Below, one piece after another: positions 16,371 through 26,302 of a stretch of 64,000 bases of DNA. Within the stretch, counting starts at the first letter, position 1, and every line of letters starts with the position of its first letter. The stretch comes from Luteipulveratus flavus (lineage in GTDB: Bacteria; Actinomycetota; Actinomycetes; Actinomycetales; Dermatophilaceae). Location of the stretch: positions 186,001-250,000 of the forward strand of contig NZ_JAROAV010000008.1 of assembly GCF_029439465.1 (NCBI RefSeq). Direction: 5' to 3'. The position numbers and the translations under genes were made by a program. Below the pieces are notes generated by a model that did not search any database, was not told the origin of the DNA, and saw nothing but the letters and a program-made list of their open reading frames with translations.

Positions 16371-16430
16371 ACCGGCAAAAGTTGGTCATCCGCACACGCA
16401 TGGCTGTGCCCCCCACCAACTTCTGCCGGT
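16371..16430. repeat. 16-bp inverted repeat between imuB and dnaE2
   Basis: Arms 16371-16386 (ACCGGCAAAAGTTGGT) and 16415-16430 (ACCAACTTCTGCCGGT), one mismatch, with a 28-nt loop that holds a nested GCACA/TGTGC stem. It lies inside the mutasome operon, 6 nt after the imuB stop and 27 nt before dnaE2. It may be a mobile-type repeat, an mRNA-processing site or a partial terminator. Confidence 0.85.
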
Positions 16431-16457
16431 TTCCTCGGCCACGCGGGGTGCGGTGAC

Positions 16458-19400
16458 ATGGGCTGGGACAACCCGCCGATCCCGTGGTCGCAGCTGGAGC
16501 AGGCGCTGTCGGACGGCGTACGCCCGGCCGCCTGGTCCGGCTACCCCGCGGACGGCGGCGACGGGCCGGGCTGGTCGCGCAAGCGGATGCCGTTCCGCGC
16601 CGAGGCCGTGCGGGACGACGGCGAGCCCACCGTCCCGTACGCCGAGCTGCACGCGCACTCCCACTACAGCTTCCTCGACGGCGCGTCCTCTCCCGAGGAC
16701 CTGATGACCGAGGCCGTCCGGCAGCGGCTGTCCGGCATCGCGCTCACCGACCACGACGGCCTCTACGGCGTGGTCCGGTTCGCCGAGGCCGCGGAGGCGT
16801 ACGGCGACATCGCCACCTGCTTCGGCGCCGAGCTGTCCCTCGGGCTGAGCGGTCCGCAGAACGGCGTCGCCGACCCCGAGGGCACCCACCTGGTGGTGCT
16901 CGCGCGCCGGCAGGAGGGATACCGGCGGCTGGCGCGGGCGCTCACCGAGGCCCACCTCGCCGACGGCGCCGAGAAGGGTCGGCCCGTCTACGACCTCGCG
17001 CGCCTCGCCGAGGAGGCGGCCGGGCACTGGGTGGTGCTGACCGGGTGCCGCAAGGGTGCCGTCCGCCGGGCGCTCGACCGGGGTGGCGAGCAGGGCGAGG
17101 CCGCCGCCGTCCGCGAGGTCGAGCACCTCAAGGAGCTGTTCGGCGCCGACAACGTGCTCGTCGAGCTCACCGACCACGGCGACCCGCGCGACAGCGCCCG
17201 CAACGACCGGCTGGCCGCGGTGGCTCGTACGGCGCGGGTCCCCGTCGTCGCCACGAACGCCGTGCACTACGCGACGCCCGACCACTTCCCGCTGGCGACC
17301 GCCGTCTCCGCCGTACGAGCCCGGCGCAGCCTGGAGGAGATCGACGGCTGGCTGCCGGCGACGTCCCAGGCGCACGTGCGCAGCGGCGCCGAGATGGCCC
17401 GCCGGTTCGGGCGCTTCCCCGGCGCGGTCGAGCTGACCGTCGACGTCGCCCAGGACTGCGGCTTCCAGCTGCGCTCGGCCTCACCGCGGCTGCCCAAGAT
17501 CGACCTGCCCGACGGCCGTACGCCGATGAGCTGGCTGCGCGAGCTGGTCGAGACCCGCGGCCCGGAGTTCTACCCCCGCTCCGAGACCGCCGCCTGGGAA
17601 CGCATCGAGCGCGAGCTGCGGGTCATCGAGGAGAAGGACTTCCCGGGCTACTTCCTCATCGTCCACGACATCGTCACGTTCGCCCGCGAGCACGGAATCC
17701 TTTACCAAGGAAGGGGATCCGCGGCCGCGTCGGTGGTCTGCTACATCCTCGGCATCACCGTCATCGACTCGATCCACTACGGCCTGCCGTTCGAGCGGTT
17801 CCTGTCCGAGCTGCGCGAGGAAGCCCCCGACATCGACGTCGACTTCGACTCCGGCCGCCGCGAGGAGGTCATCCAGTACGTCTACCGCAAGTACGGCCGA
17901 CGCCAGGCCGCGCAGGTCGCCAACGTCGTCACCTACCGACCGAAGAACGCCGTACGCGACATGGCCAAGGCGCTCGGTCACAGCCAGGGTCAGCAGGACG
18001 CGTACACCAAGCAGGTCGAGCGGTGGGGCGCCGACATCAGCAGCCAAGACCACGAGATCCCTTCTGCGGTCATCGGACTCGCGTCCCAGGTGCTCAGCTT
18101 CCCCCGGCATCTGGGCATCCACTCCGGCGGCATGGTCCTCACCGAGCGGCCGGTGGGAGAGGTGTGCCCGATCGAGCCCGCCCGGATGGCGGACCGCACC
18201 GTCCTGCAGTGGGACAAGGACGACTGCGCCTGGATGGGCCTGGTGAAGTTCGACCTGCTCGGGCTCGGCATGCTCGAGGCGCTGCAGCACACCTTCGACC
18301 TGGTCGCGGTGCACCTGGGTGAGAAGTGGCGCATCGAGACGATCCCCAAGGCCGAGCCCGGGGTGTACGACATGCTCGACCGGGCCGACTCCATCGGGGT
18401 GTTCCAGGTCGAGAGCCGCGCCCAGATGGGCACGCTCCCCCGGCTGAAGCCGCGCAGCTTCTACGACCTCACCATCGAGATCGCCCTCATCCGGCCCGGT
18501 CCGATCCAGGGCGGCGCGGTCCACCCGTACATCCGGCGGCGGACCGGCGAGGAGCCGATCACCTACCCGCACCCACTGCTCGAACCCGTCCTGGAGCGCA
18601 CCAAGGGCGTGCCGCTGTTCCAGGAGCAGCTGATGCAGATGGCGATCACCGTCGGCGGCTTCTCCGCCGCCGACGCCGACCAGCTGCGCCGGGCGATGGG
18701 GTCCAAGCGGGGCGTGGAGAAGATCGACGCGCTGCGCGCCAAGCTGTACGCCGGGATGGCCGCCAACGGCATCGAGGGGCAGCTGGCCGACGAGATCTAC
18801 CACCGCATCGAGGCGTTCGCGAACTTCGGGTTCGCCGAGTCGCACGCGCTCAGCTTCGCGGTGCTGGTGTACGCCAGCTCCTGGCTCAAGCTGCACTACC
18901 CGGCGGCGTTCCTCGCGGCGCTGCTGCGCTCGCAGCCGATGGGGTTCTACTCCGGGCAGACCCTGGTCGGCGACGCCCGGCGGCACGGCGTGCAGGTCCG
19001 CTCCCCCGACCTGGACCGATCAGGGGTGCACGCCGGCCTGGAGCCGCTCACCGACGACACCGTCGGCGAGCCGGGCGGCCGGGACGACTGCCTGATCGAC
19101 CGCACCGAGGACGAGATCGGCCCGTTCGACACCTCGGCCCCGGACGACACCGCGCAGCACCGCCGCGACGGTGAGTACGCCGTGCGCCTGGGGCTGGCGG
19201 ACATCAACCGGCTGGGCGAGTCGGCGGCGCAGCGGGTGGTGTCGGCGCGCGAGGACCGGCCGTTCACCGACCTGGCCGACCTGGCCCGGCGGGCCGAGCT
19301 GGACACCGAGCAGCTGGAGGCGCTGTCGATGGCCGGCGCGCTGGACTCGCTCGCCGGTTCGCGCCGCAGCGCGCTGTGGCAGGCCGGTGAGGCGGCGGCC

Positions 19401-19874
19401 GCGCGACCCGGTCAGCTGGAGGTGCCGGTCGCGTACCAGCCGCCGCTGCTGCCGCTGATGACGCCCGGCGAGACGCTCGTCCAGGACCTGCAGGCCACCG
19501 GCATCAGCCCCGCCGACCACCCGATGCGGCACTGCCGCGAGGCGATGCGGGTTCGCGGCGCGCTGAGCATCGAGGACGTCATGCAGGTGGAGTCCGGGCG
19601 GCGGTTCGAGGTCGGCGGCGTGGTGACGCACCGGCAGCGCCCGGCCACGGCCGCCGGGATCACGTTCGTCAACCTGGAGGACGAGACCGGCATCCTCAAC
19701 GTCATCGTCAGCAAGGGGGTGTGGCACCGCTACCGCCGCATCGCCCGGACGTCAGCGGCGATGGTGATCCGCGGCATCGTCGAGCGCTCACCCGAGGGCG
19801 TGGTCAACCTGCTCGCCGACCGCATCGAGCACCTGCCCCTGACGGTCCGGCACCGCTCCCGCGACTTCCAGTGA
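16458..19874 (+). CDS. dnaE2: Error-prone DNA polymerase III alpha subunit
   Basis: A 1138-residue C-family polymerase of the DnaE2 class, which performs translesion synthesis in SOS-induced mutagenesis. Order: PHP domain (AELHAHSHYSFLDGAS, about 55; LTDHDGLYG), palm with RGSAAASVVCYILGIT and the catalytic DIDVDFDSGRREEV (about 455-470), fingers, helix-hairpin-helix region and a C-terminal OB fold (GITFVNLEDETGILNVIV). It lacks the long C-terminal tail of replicative DnaE1. The family's usual length is about 1050-1100. The gene has no LexA box of its own, so SOS control should come from the imuA' promoter through the 16371-16430 hairpin. Confidence 0.96.
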   Translation: MGWDNPPIPWSQLEQALSDGVRPAAWSGYPADGGDGPGWSRKRMPFRAEAVRDDGEPTVPYAELHAHSHYSFLDGASSPEDLMTEAVRQRLSGIALTDHDGLYGVVRFAEAAEAYGDIATCFGAELSLGLSGPQNGVADPEGTHLVVLARRQEGYRRLARALTEAHLADGAEKGRPVYDLARLAEEAAGHWVVLTGCRKGAVRRALDRGGEQGEAAAVREVEHLKELFGADNVLVELTDHGDPRDSARNDRLAAVARTARVPVVATNAVHYATPDHFPLATAVSAVRARRSLEEIDGWLPATSQAHVRSGAEMARRFGRFPGAVELTVDVAQDCGFQLRSASPRLPKIDLPDGRTPMSWLRELVETRGPEFYPRSETAAWERIERELRVIEEKDFPGYFLIVHDIVTFAREHGILYQGRGSAAASVVCYILGITVIDSIHYGLPFERFLSELREEAPDIDVDFDSGRREEVIQYVYRKYGRRQAAQVANVVTYRPKNAVRDMAKALGHSQGQQDAYTKQVERWGADISSQDHEIPSAVIGLASQVLSFPRHLGIHSGGMVLTERPVGEVCPIEPARMADRTVLQWDKDDCAWMGLVKFDLLGLGMLEALQHTFDLVAVHLGEKWRIETIPKAEPGVYDMLDRADSIGVFQVESRAQMGTLPRLKPRSFYDLTIEIALIRPGPIQGGAVHPYIRRRTGEEPITYPHPLLEPVLERTKGVPLFQEQLMQMAITVGGFSAADADQLRRAMGSKRGVEKIDALRAKLYAGMAANGIEGQLADEIYHRIEAFANFGFAESHALSFAVLVYASSWLKLHYPAAFLAALLRSQPMGFYSGQTLVGDARRHGVQVRSPDLDRSGVHAGLEPLTDDTVGEPGGRDDCLIDRTEDEIGPFDTSAPDDTAQHRRDGEYAVRLGLADINRLGESAAQRVVSAREDRPFTDLADLARRAELDTEQLEALSMAGALDSLAGSRRSALWQAGEAAAARPGQLEVPVAYQPPLLPLMTPGETLVQDLQATGISPADHPMRHCREAMRVRGALSIEDVMQVESGRRFEVGGVVTHRQRPATAAGITFVNLEDETGILNVIVSKGVWHRYRRIARTSAAMVIRGIVERSPEGVVNLLADRIEHLPLTVRHRSRDFQ

Positions 19875-20000
19875 CCTCGCGCTGACCCCGTCACCCGGGT
19901 GGTCCCGGTGCGCGTCGCGAGCGTGACTCCCCCGGCGGAGGGAGCACCGTCGTCCCGACGCGGGAGGCGAGCACCGGCGTACGAGCGCAGCGTGACGTCC

Positions 20001-20603
20001 ATGACCACCACGATCAGCCGGACCGGCCACCGCCTTCCACCGGCAGCGCACACCGAGCAGCCGTGGCGCATCCACGACATCGCACCCGACTTCGACCTCG
20101 AGGACGTCTGGGCGCTGCCCACCCCGGGTGGCCCCGACGACTTCCCGCGCCTGGTCGAGCGCTTCGTGAGCGGCGACGTCGCCGACAACCCCTCCTGGAT
20201 CGCCCGCACGCTGTTCACTGTCCGCTGGTGGATCGGCGGTGCACTCGGCTGGGACGGCGACGGTCAGGGCCTCGACCAGCGCGTCGCCTCCCTGCGCGAG
20301 CGGCTCCCCGCGGACCTGCGCGTGACGCCGGGCCCGGACCTGGACCGCCTGCCGTTCCGCTCGCTCTACCTCACCGACGACGAGTGGGCGATGGAGATCG
20401 CCAACAGCACCGTGCACGCCGTGTCGCACCTGAGCTGGGTGCGGACCCGCGACGGCTCGTACCGCGGGCAGATGGCCGTCCTGGTCCGACCGAACGGCCG
20501 GCTCGGCGAGGCGTACATGGCGGCGATTCGGCCGTTCCGGTACGTCCTGGTGTACCCGCCGCTGATGCGCGGCATCGGGGCGAGCTGGGACGCAGCCACC
20601 TGA
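20001..20603 (+). CDS. DUF2867 family protein
   Basis: A 200-residue soluble protein with the DUF2867 pattern: WRIHDIAPDFDLEDVWALPT at the N-terminus, FTVRWWIGGALGWD in the middle and VHAVSHLSWV ... YRGQMAVLVRPNGRLGEAYM towards the C-terminus. Function unknown; members often sit next to or fused with NAD-binding oxidoreductases. ATG 20001 is preferred over a GTG four codons upstream. Not obviously linked to either neighbour. Confidence 0.8.
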   Translation: MTTTISRTGHRLPPAAHTEQPWRIHDIAPDFDLEDVWALPTPGGPDDFPRLVERFVSGDVADNPSWIARTLFTVRWWIGGALGWDGDGQGLDQRVASLRERLPADLRVTPGPDLDRLPFRSLYLTDDEWAMEIANSTVHAVSHLSWVRTRDGSYRGQMAVLVRPNGRLGEAYMAAIRPFRYVLVYPPLMRGIGASWDAAT

Positions 20604-20677
20604 CCGAGCCGCCCGCCCGTCCTCCCGCCCCGCTCCACCCGTCCTCCCGTCCCGACCCGCTCCGCCCCGACCCGCTC

Positions 20678-20778
20678 GGCCGAGTGCGCGTGTCCTGCAT
20701 GAATTCACAACGGAACGACACACGACACGCGCAGTCGGCCAGGGAGGCGGGCGGGACACGCGCAGTCGGCCAGGGAGG
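20678..20778. repeat. Direct and inverted repeat set upstream of AraC gene
   Basis: GACACGCGCAGTCGGCCAGG plus GAGG (24 bp) occurs identically at 20724-20747 and 20755-20778. An inverted copy of its first part, GGCCGAGTGCGCGTGTCC (20678-20695), matches 17 of 18 positions. The enclosed segment contains GAATTCACAACGGAAC, AT-rich for this genome. Confidence 0.85.
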
Positions 20779-20798
20779 GGGCGGCCTAGCCTGAGCGG

Positions 20799-21278
20799 GT
20801 GAGTCGCGAGGCCGAGGACGTCAACCGCCGGCTACTACGCGCCCGCGACGCCATGGACCGCACCTTCGCCGAGCCGCTGGACGTCTCGGCGCTCGCCCGG
20901 ATCGCGTACATGTCGGACGCGCACTTCATCCGCGAGTTCAAGCGGGTCTTCGGCGAGCCGCCGTACCGCTACCTGCAGCGCCGCCGCATCGAGCGGGCCA
21001 TGTTCCTGCTGAAGCACCAGGACGACGCCGTCACCGACATCTGCATGGCCGTTGGGTTCACCAGCCTCGGGACGTTCAGCCGCACCTTCCGGACGATCGT
21101 CGGGGAGAGCCCGACCGCGTACCGCGCCCGGATGCGGCACGTTCCGCAGGTCGCGCCGACGATGTTCGCGATGCGCTGGAACCGGCCGAGCAGTTTCGGA
21201 GAAGCGCGCCCCCGGAACGGACGCCTAGCGTCTACACCGTTGAACGACAACGGAACTCACACCAGGAGCACGTCATGA
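20799..21278 (+). CDS. AraC-family transcriptional regulator
   Basis: A 159-residue regulator consisting of little more than the double helix-turn-helix: EPLDVSALARIAYMSDAHFI (first HTH) and AVTDICMAVGFTSLGTFSRT followed by FRTIVGESPTAYRAR (second HTH and family signature). There is no separate sensor domain. TAGCCT lies 6 nt before the GTG start, so the mRNA is probably leaderless. The stop overlaps the start of the VOC gene (ATGA), making that gene its likely effector or target. ACAACGGAAC is present both upstream (20707-20716) and just before the VOC gene (21247-21256). Confidence 0.9.
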   Translation: MSREAEDVNRRLLRARDAMDRTFAEPLDVSALARIAYMSDAHFIREFKRVFGEPPYRYLQRRRIERAMFLLKHQDDAVTDICMAVGFTSLGTFSRTFRTIVGESPTAYRARMRHVPQVAPTMFAMRWNRPSSFGEARPRNGRLASTPLNDNGTHTRSTS

Positions 21279-21685
21279 AGCTCGGCCGCAACAACATCTC
21301 TCAGATCTTCGTCCTGGACCAGGAGGAGGCGAAGGAGTTCTACGTGGGCACGCTCGGCCTGGAGGTCTCGGCCGACATGGACTTCGGCCCGATGCGCTGG
21401 CTCAGCGTCCGGGTGCCCGGCGACTCGCACGAGATCTTCCTGGAGAAGCCCGGTCCGCCCGGGTACGACGAGAAGACCACCGAGGAGATCCGCGAGATGG
21501 TGACCAAGGGCGCCGGCGGCGGCTGGCTCGCCTTCACCACCGACGACATCCACGCGACGTTCGAGGAGCTCAAGGACAAGGGCGTCGAGATCACTCAGGA
21601 GCCGATGGAGCAGCCGTACGGCACCGACATCGGCATCCGCGACCCGTTCGGCAACAACATCCGCATCGGCCAGCTCAACGAGTGA
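21275..21685 (+). CDS. VOC-family protein
   Basis: A 136-residue glyoxalase/dioxygenase-fold protein: IFVLDQEEAKEFYVGTLGLE, then EIFLEKPGPPGYDEKT, and the closing GIRDPFGNNIRI with the metal-region Glu/Asp residues. The reaction is unknown; such genes paired with AraC regulators often handle small reactive compounds or antibiotics. Coupled to the AraC gene by ATGA overlap, with ACCAGGAG as ribosome site inside the upstream gene. Ends before a very strong bidirectional hairpin. Confidence 0.88.
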   Translation: MKLGRNNISQIFVLDQEEAKEFYVGTLGLEVSADMDFGPMRWLSVRVPGDSHEIFLEKPGPPGYDEKTTEEIREMVTKGAGGGWLAFTTDDIHATFEELKDKGVEITQEPMEQPYGTDIGIRDPFGNNIRIGQLNE

Positions 21686-21710
21686 CCCGACCGCCGACGG
21701 TGTGACCCAC

Positions 21711-21766
21711 CCGCGAATCCCGTCTGGCCGGCACCGCATGTGGTGCCGGCCAGACGGGTTTCGCGG
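21711..21766. terminator. 25-bp bidirectional hairpin, repeat-family copy 1
   Basis: Arms 21711-21735 and 21742-21766 pair over 25 bp with one mismatch (CCGTCTGGCCGGCACC core), 6-nt loop GCATGT. It separates the convergent VOC and reductase genes. The sequence is about 80% identical over 44 nt to the inverted copy near 22488-22531. Confidence 0.9.
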
Positions 21767-21792
21767 TAGGTGGCGGGGCGACGACTGACGCC

Positions 21793-22395
21793 TCAGCGGC
21801 GTACGCGGTAGTGCAGGTGCGTGACGCGGTCGCCCTGGACGACCGTGGGATTCTCCAGCAGCAGCTCGGCGGCCGCCTCGTACGACCCGAAGAACCGCTT
21901 GCCGCGGCCGAGCACGACCGGTGCCAGGTCCATCTCGATCTCGTCGACCAGGCCGGCCGCGAACGCCTGGCCGCCGACGTCGCCGGCGCTCACGCAGATG
22001 AGCCCGTCGCCGGCGATCTCCTTCGCCCGGGTCATCGCAGCGTCGATGCTGGTCACGAACTCGTACGGCGCGTCCGGGTGCCGCTCGTGCCAGTCGTCCG
22101 GCCGCGGGCGGTGGCTCACCACGATCACCCGGCCGCCCTCCGTCGGCGCGGCGCCGTTCCACCCGTCGGTGATGTCGAAGAGGTGACGCCCGATCACCTG
22201 CACGCGCATCCGGTCCCACAGCGGTCGGACGTGGTCGGCGGACGCCCTCGACACCCGCAGCGGCTGGTCGCCCCCGAACAGCGGCACCGGGACGTCGCCG
22301 TTCTCGTACCACGCGAACATCGACCCGACGCCGTCCTGCTCGTCGGCGATGAACCCGTCCACCGAGCAGACCGCCTGCATGATCACCGTGCTCAT
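21793..22395 (-). CDS. Dihydrofolate reductase-like (RibD C-terminal) protein
   Basis: A 200-residue protein of the RibD_C/DHFR-like family: MQAVCSVDGFIADEQDGVGS at the N-terminus, VIGRHLFDITDGWNG, and VSAGDVGGQAFAAGLVDEIE with LAPVVLGRGKRFF. It is NADPH-binding by family; the substrate is usually unknown and it is not the essential folate enzyme. The ATG at 22395 is preferred because the promoter and operators lie just upstream (22409-22471). Well separated from neighbours by strong hairpins on both sides. Confidence 0.9.
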   Translation of the reverse strand: MSTVIMQAVCSVDGFIADEQDGVGSMFAWYENGDVPVPLFGGDQPLRVSRASADHVRPLWDRMRVQVIGRHLFDITDGWNGAAPTEGGRVIVVSHRPRPDDWHERHPDAPYEFVTSIDAAMTRAKEIAGDGLICVSAGDVGGQAFAAGLVDEIEMDLAPVVLGRGKRFFGSYEAAAELLLENPTVVQGDRVTHLHYRVRR

Positions 22396-22408
22396 GGGAG
22401 CGCCCTTC

Positions 22409-22471
22409 CTCAACTGTTTGGTTGAGTACGACAGTACGCAGCCCGCGCCCACTAGTCAACCATCTGGTTGA
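22409..22471 (-). promoter_or_regulatory. Promoter with two GTTGA-type operators
   Basis: On the minus strand TTGACT (22459-22454) and TACTGT (22436-22431) are separated by 17 nt. Two palindromes flank them: TCAACCA-TC-TGGTTGA (22456-22471) over the -35 and CTCAAC-N6-GTTGAG (22409-22426) downstream of the start point. The motif resembles ArsR/SdpR- or TetR-type operators; no such regulator gene is in the window. Confidence 0.85.
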
Positions 22472-22487
22472 ACAACGCGCTGATCCT

Positions 22488-22531
22488 GTCTGCCCGGCCC
22501 CGCATGCACGGCCGGACAGACGAGACTCGCG
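22488..22531. repeat. Inverted copy 2 of the 44-bp repeat family
   Basis: Contains GTCTGcCCGGCC (22488-22499) pairing with GGCCGGaCAGAC (22510-22521). Its reverse complement aligns without gaps to 21714-21757, 35 of 44 positions equal by my count. The two copies face each other across the reductase gene. Confidence 0.75.
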
Positions 22532-22547
22532 AGGGGTGAGGACGCGA

Positions 22548-22583
22548 ACGCCGCCGGTCTCCCACGAGGGTGACCGGCGGCGT
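22548..22583 (-). terminator. Terminator hairpin of guaB2
   Basis: 12-bp perfect stem, ACGCCGCCGGTC (22548-22559) with GACCGGCGGCGT (22572-22583), 12-nt loop, 15 nt beyond the guaB2 stop. Confidence 0.75.
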
Positions 22584-22598
22584 ACGGACGTGATGGGC

Positions 22599-24179
<1,581 letters not shown>

Positions 24180-24201
24180 TCAGTACACAGCGAACGACGG
24201 C

Positions 24202-25446
24202 TCAGCCTTGGCCGTCCGCGCTCGAGGTGAGGTCCTCGACCTGGGTGGCGGCGCGGCCGTTGCCCTTCGCGGCGCCGTTGCCCTGACCCTGGCCGTTGGC
24301 CTGGCCGGCAGCGTTGCCGTTGCCCTGACCGTTGCCGTTCCCACGGCCCAGACCGAGACCGGGCTGACCGGTCGACGCCGAGCCGGACATGCTCGCCCCG
24401 GACGAGGTCGCCCCGGACGTGGACGGCTTCGAGGAGGCCGAGCCGGACGGGGTCGAGCCGGAGGGCTGCGGCGTCGAGGTGGTCGGCTGCGACGACGCAC
24501 CCGAGGGGGTCGGTGTCCTCGTCGAGGACGTGCCGGACTCCGACCGGCTCGTCCGGTCGCGGGTGTCCACGCCGGTCGGCCCGGTCGTAGCGCCGGACGG
24601 CGTGGACCCGCTCTTGTCCGGCGTGTCCGGTGTGCCCGTGGTGAGGCCGAACGTCGGCAGCGGCGGCAGGGTGATGCGCGGCAGCGGACCCGACCGGGTG
24701 CCGGTCGAGGGCGAGGTCGACGTGGTGCCCGTGGAGGAACCCGTGCTCGTCCCCGGCGAGGTCGTGCTCGAGGACGGGCCGGTCGTCGTGGTCGTCGACG
24801 GCGGCGAGCTGGTCGTCCCGGACGTACGCGGGGGCGGCGGGGTCTGGGTCGGCGCCTGCTGTGCGCGGCTGGTGGTGTCGCGCGTCGTGACGCGCGGCAG
24901 CGCGCGCGGGAGCGAGGACGCCTTGCTGGACGGCGGCAGCACCGCACCCGGTCGCGCAGGGGACGTCTGGCCGCCCGGCGCCGCGGTGGAACCCTGGCCG
25001 CCCTCGGTCGGCTCGGCGACCGTCGAGTCCTCGCCGGGGGTGCCGTCGGAGGTGGAGTCGTCGGAGGAGTCGTTGTCGGAGGAGCCCGTCGACCCGGGCG
25101 CCGCGGGGCGCTGACCGCCCTGCGCGGAGTGGCCGCTGCTGCCGAAGACACCGCCCATGGTGCCGAGCTGGTGCAGGACGGGTACCTGCGTACCGGTGAC
25201 GGCCGCCGCGACCGAGCTCATCGACAGGCCGGCGAACGCCAGGCCCGCGACCGCACCGGTCTGCAGCAGCCGGCGACGCAGCCCGGCCGAACGCGCGGTC
25301 GCACTGCTCGGGGTGGCGTCGATCTCCTCGACCCAGGCGGCGAGCAGGCCGGACAGCGGGGAGTCGTCGCTCCCGCCCGAGCGGCTGCCGAGGGAGTCGA
25401 GGAAGAGGTCGTCCTTGCGGATTCGGTCTATGGAAGGGGGTGTCAT
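24202..25446 (-). CDS. rsdA: Anti-sigma-D factor, membrane-anchored
   Basis: A 414-residue protein with the RsdA layout. N-terminal sigma-binding region ([10 protein letters not shown] ... [17 protein letters not shown], about 10-45), one TM helix ([20 protein letters not shown], about 60-85), then about 320 residues of low-complexity extracytoplasmic sequence: Ser/Thr/Pro-rich to about 365, then Gly/Asn/Gln-rich repeats ([20 protein letters not shown]) near the C-terminus. RsdA holds SigD inactive at the membrane and is destroyed by regulated proteolysis in mycobacteria. The start overlaps the sigD stop (ATGA). The tail is unusually long and may span the cell wall. Confidence 0.9.
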   Translation of the reverse strand: MTPPSIDRIRKDDLFLDSLGSRSGGSDDSPLSGLLAAWVEEIDATPSSATARSAGLRRRLLQTGAVAGLAFAGLSMSSVAAAVTGTQVPVLHQLGTMGGVFGSSGHSAQGGQRPAAPGSTGSSDNDSSDDSTSDGTPGEDSTVAEPTEGGQGSTAAPGGQTSPARPGAVLPPSSKASSLPRALPRVTTRDTTSRAQQAPTQTPPPPRTSGTTSSPPSTTTTTGPSSSTTSPGTSTGSSTGTTSTSPSTGTRSGPLPRITLPPLPTFGLTTGTPDTPDKSGSTPSGATTGPTGVDTRDRTSRSESGTSSTRTPTPSGASSQPTTSTPQPSGSTPSGSASSKPSTSGATSSGASMSGSASTGQPGLGLGRGNGNGQGNGNAAGQANGQGQGNGAAKGNGRAATQVEDLTSSADGQG

Positions 25447-26135
25447 CGAAGGCTCTGATCGTCGGTGTCGACGAGGTCACGAAGCCGAGCGAGCGCGCGG
25501 TGCTGCGCGACGCGTACGGCGCCGGCCGTCATACCGAGAGCCTGTGCGGTCTCCTCGGCGGACATGCCGACAGCGACACGCAGGGTCAGGATTTCGCGGT
25601 GCTGCGGCGAGAGCCGGTCCATGAGCGACCAGACCTGGGCGGCCTGGTCACTGCGCAGCGCCTCGTCCTCGGGCCCGGCGCCGGTGTCGACCCGGTCGGG
25701 AACCTCGTCGGTCGGTACCGGACGACGCATGACCCCACGCTGCACGTCCGCCACCTTGTGGGAAGCGATCCGATAGACGAACGCCTCGAACGGGACACCA
25801 CGGTCGGCGTAACGAGGGAGTGCTGTCAGCACGGCCACGCACACCTCCTGTGCCGCGTCCTGGGCGGCGTCTGCTGCTCCGGAGAAGGCGCCCAACCGAG
25901 CGCGGGCATAACGCACCGCAAGCTGGTGAACGGCCCCCATGAGCTGATCGGTCGCAGCCTGATCGCCCTCGCGAGCGGCGGCTGCGAGATCGCCCAAGGG
26001 AACCTGAGCGACCTGTCCATCCATCGCGCGACGCTGGTAATTCGTTACGGATTCGGCGACCGCGGTATCGGCGGAGCCACCCCATGCCTCATCGGCTGAG
26101 GTGAGCTCACCTGCTTCTGAGCTGCCCGAGCGCAC
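25443..26135 (-). CDS. sigD: ECF-type sigma factor SigD
   Basis: RNA polymerase sigma factor of about 230 residues. Region 2 starts [20 protein letters not shown] and continues [20 protein letters not shown] ... [20 protein letters not shown]; region 4 carries [20 protein letters not shown] and [24 protein letters not shown]. The order sigD-rsdA-guaB2 and the neighbourhood of groEL/groES match mycobacterial SigD, which supports starvation-related transcription there. I chose the GTG at 26135 because of GGAGG 4 nt upstream; a longer start at 26159 and an ATG at 26024 also exist. Coupled to its anti-sigma factor. Confidence 0.92.
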   Translation of the reverse strand: MRSGSSEAGELTSADEAWGGSADTAVAESVTNYQRRAMDGQVAQVPLGDLAAAAREGDQAATDQLMGAVHQLAVRYARARLGAFSGAADAAQDAAQEVCVAVLTALPRYADRGVPFEAFVYRIASHKVADVQRGVMRRPVPTDEVPDRVDTGAGPEDEALRSDQAAQVWSLMDRLSPQHREILTLRVAVGMSAEETAQALGMTAGAVRVAQHRALARLRDLVDTDDQSLR

Positions 26136-26242
26136 CAGGCCTCCGTTCAGGTCAAGCACGAACGTCTACGACCGCGGGCCACCGTAGGCAGACCGCACGG
26201 GCCCGAGTCAAACCGGCCCGAGGGACGCGTGTCGCCGTCCCG

Positions 26243-26257
26243 GTCAACCAGGTTGAC
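26243..26257. promoter_or_regulatory. GTCAACC-A-GGTTGAC palindrome between sigD and S4 gene
   Basis: Perfect 7-bp arms with a 1-nt centre in the divergent intergenic region. It is similar in half-site (TCAACC) to the operators at 22409-22471, so the same regulator might bind (inference). Confidence 0.55.
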
Positions 26258-26302
26258 GGACCGAGTCGGGTTCGGCAAGCGATTCGGTGACACGATGCGC
26301 GC

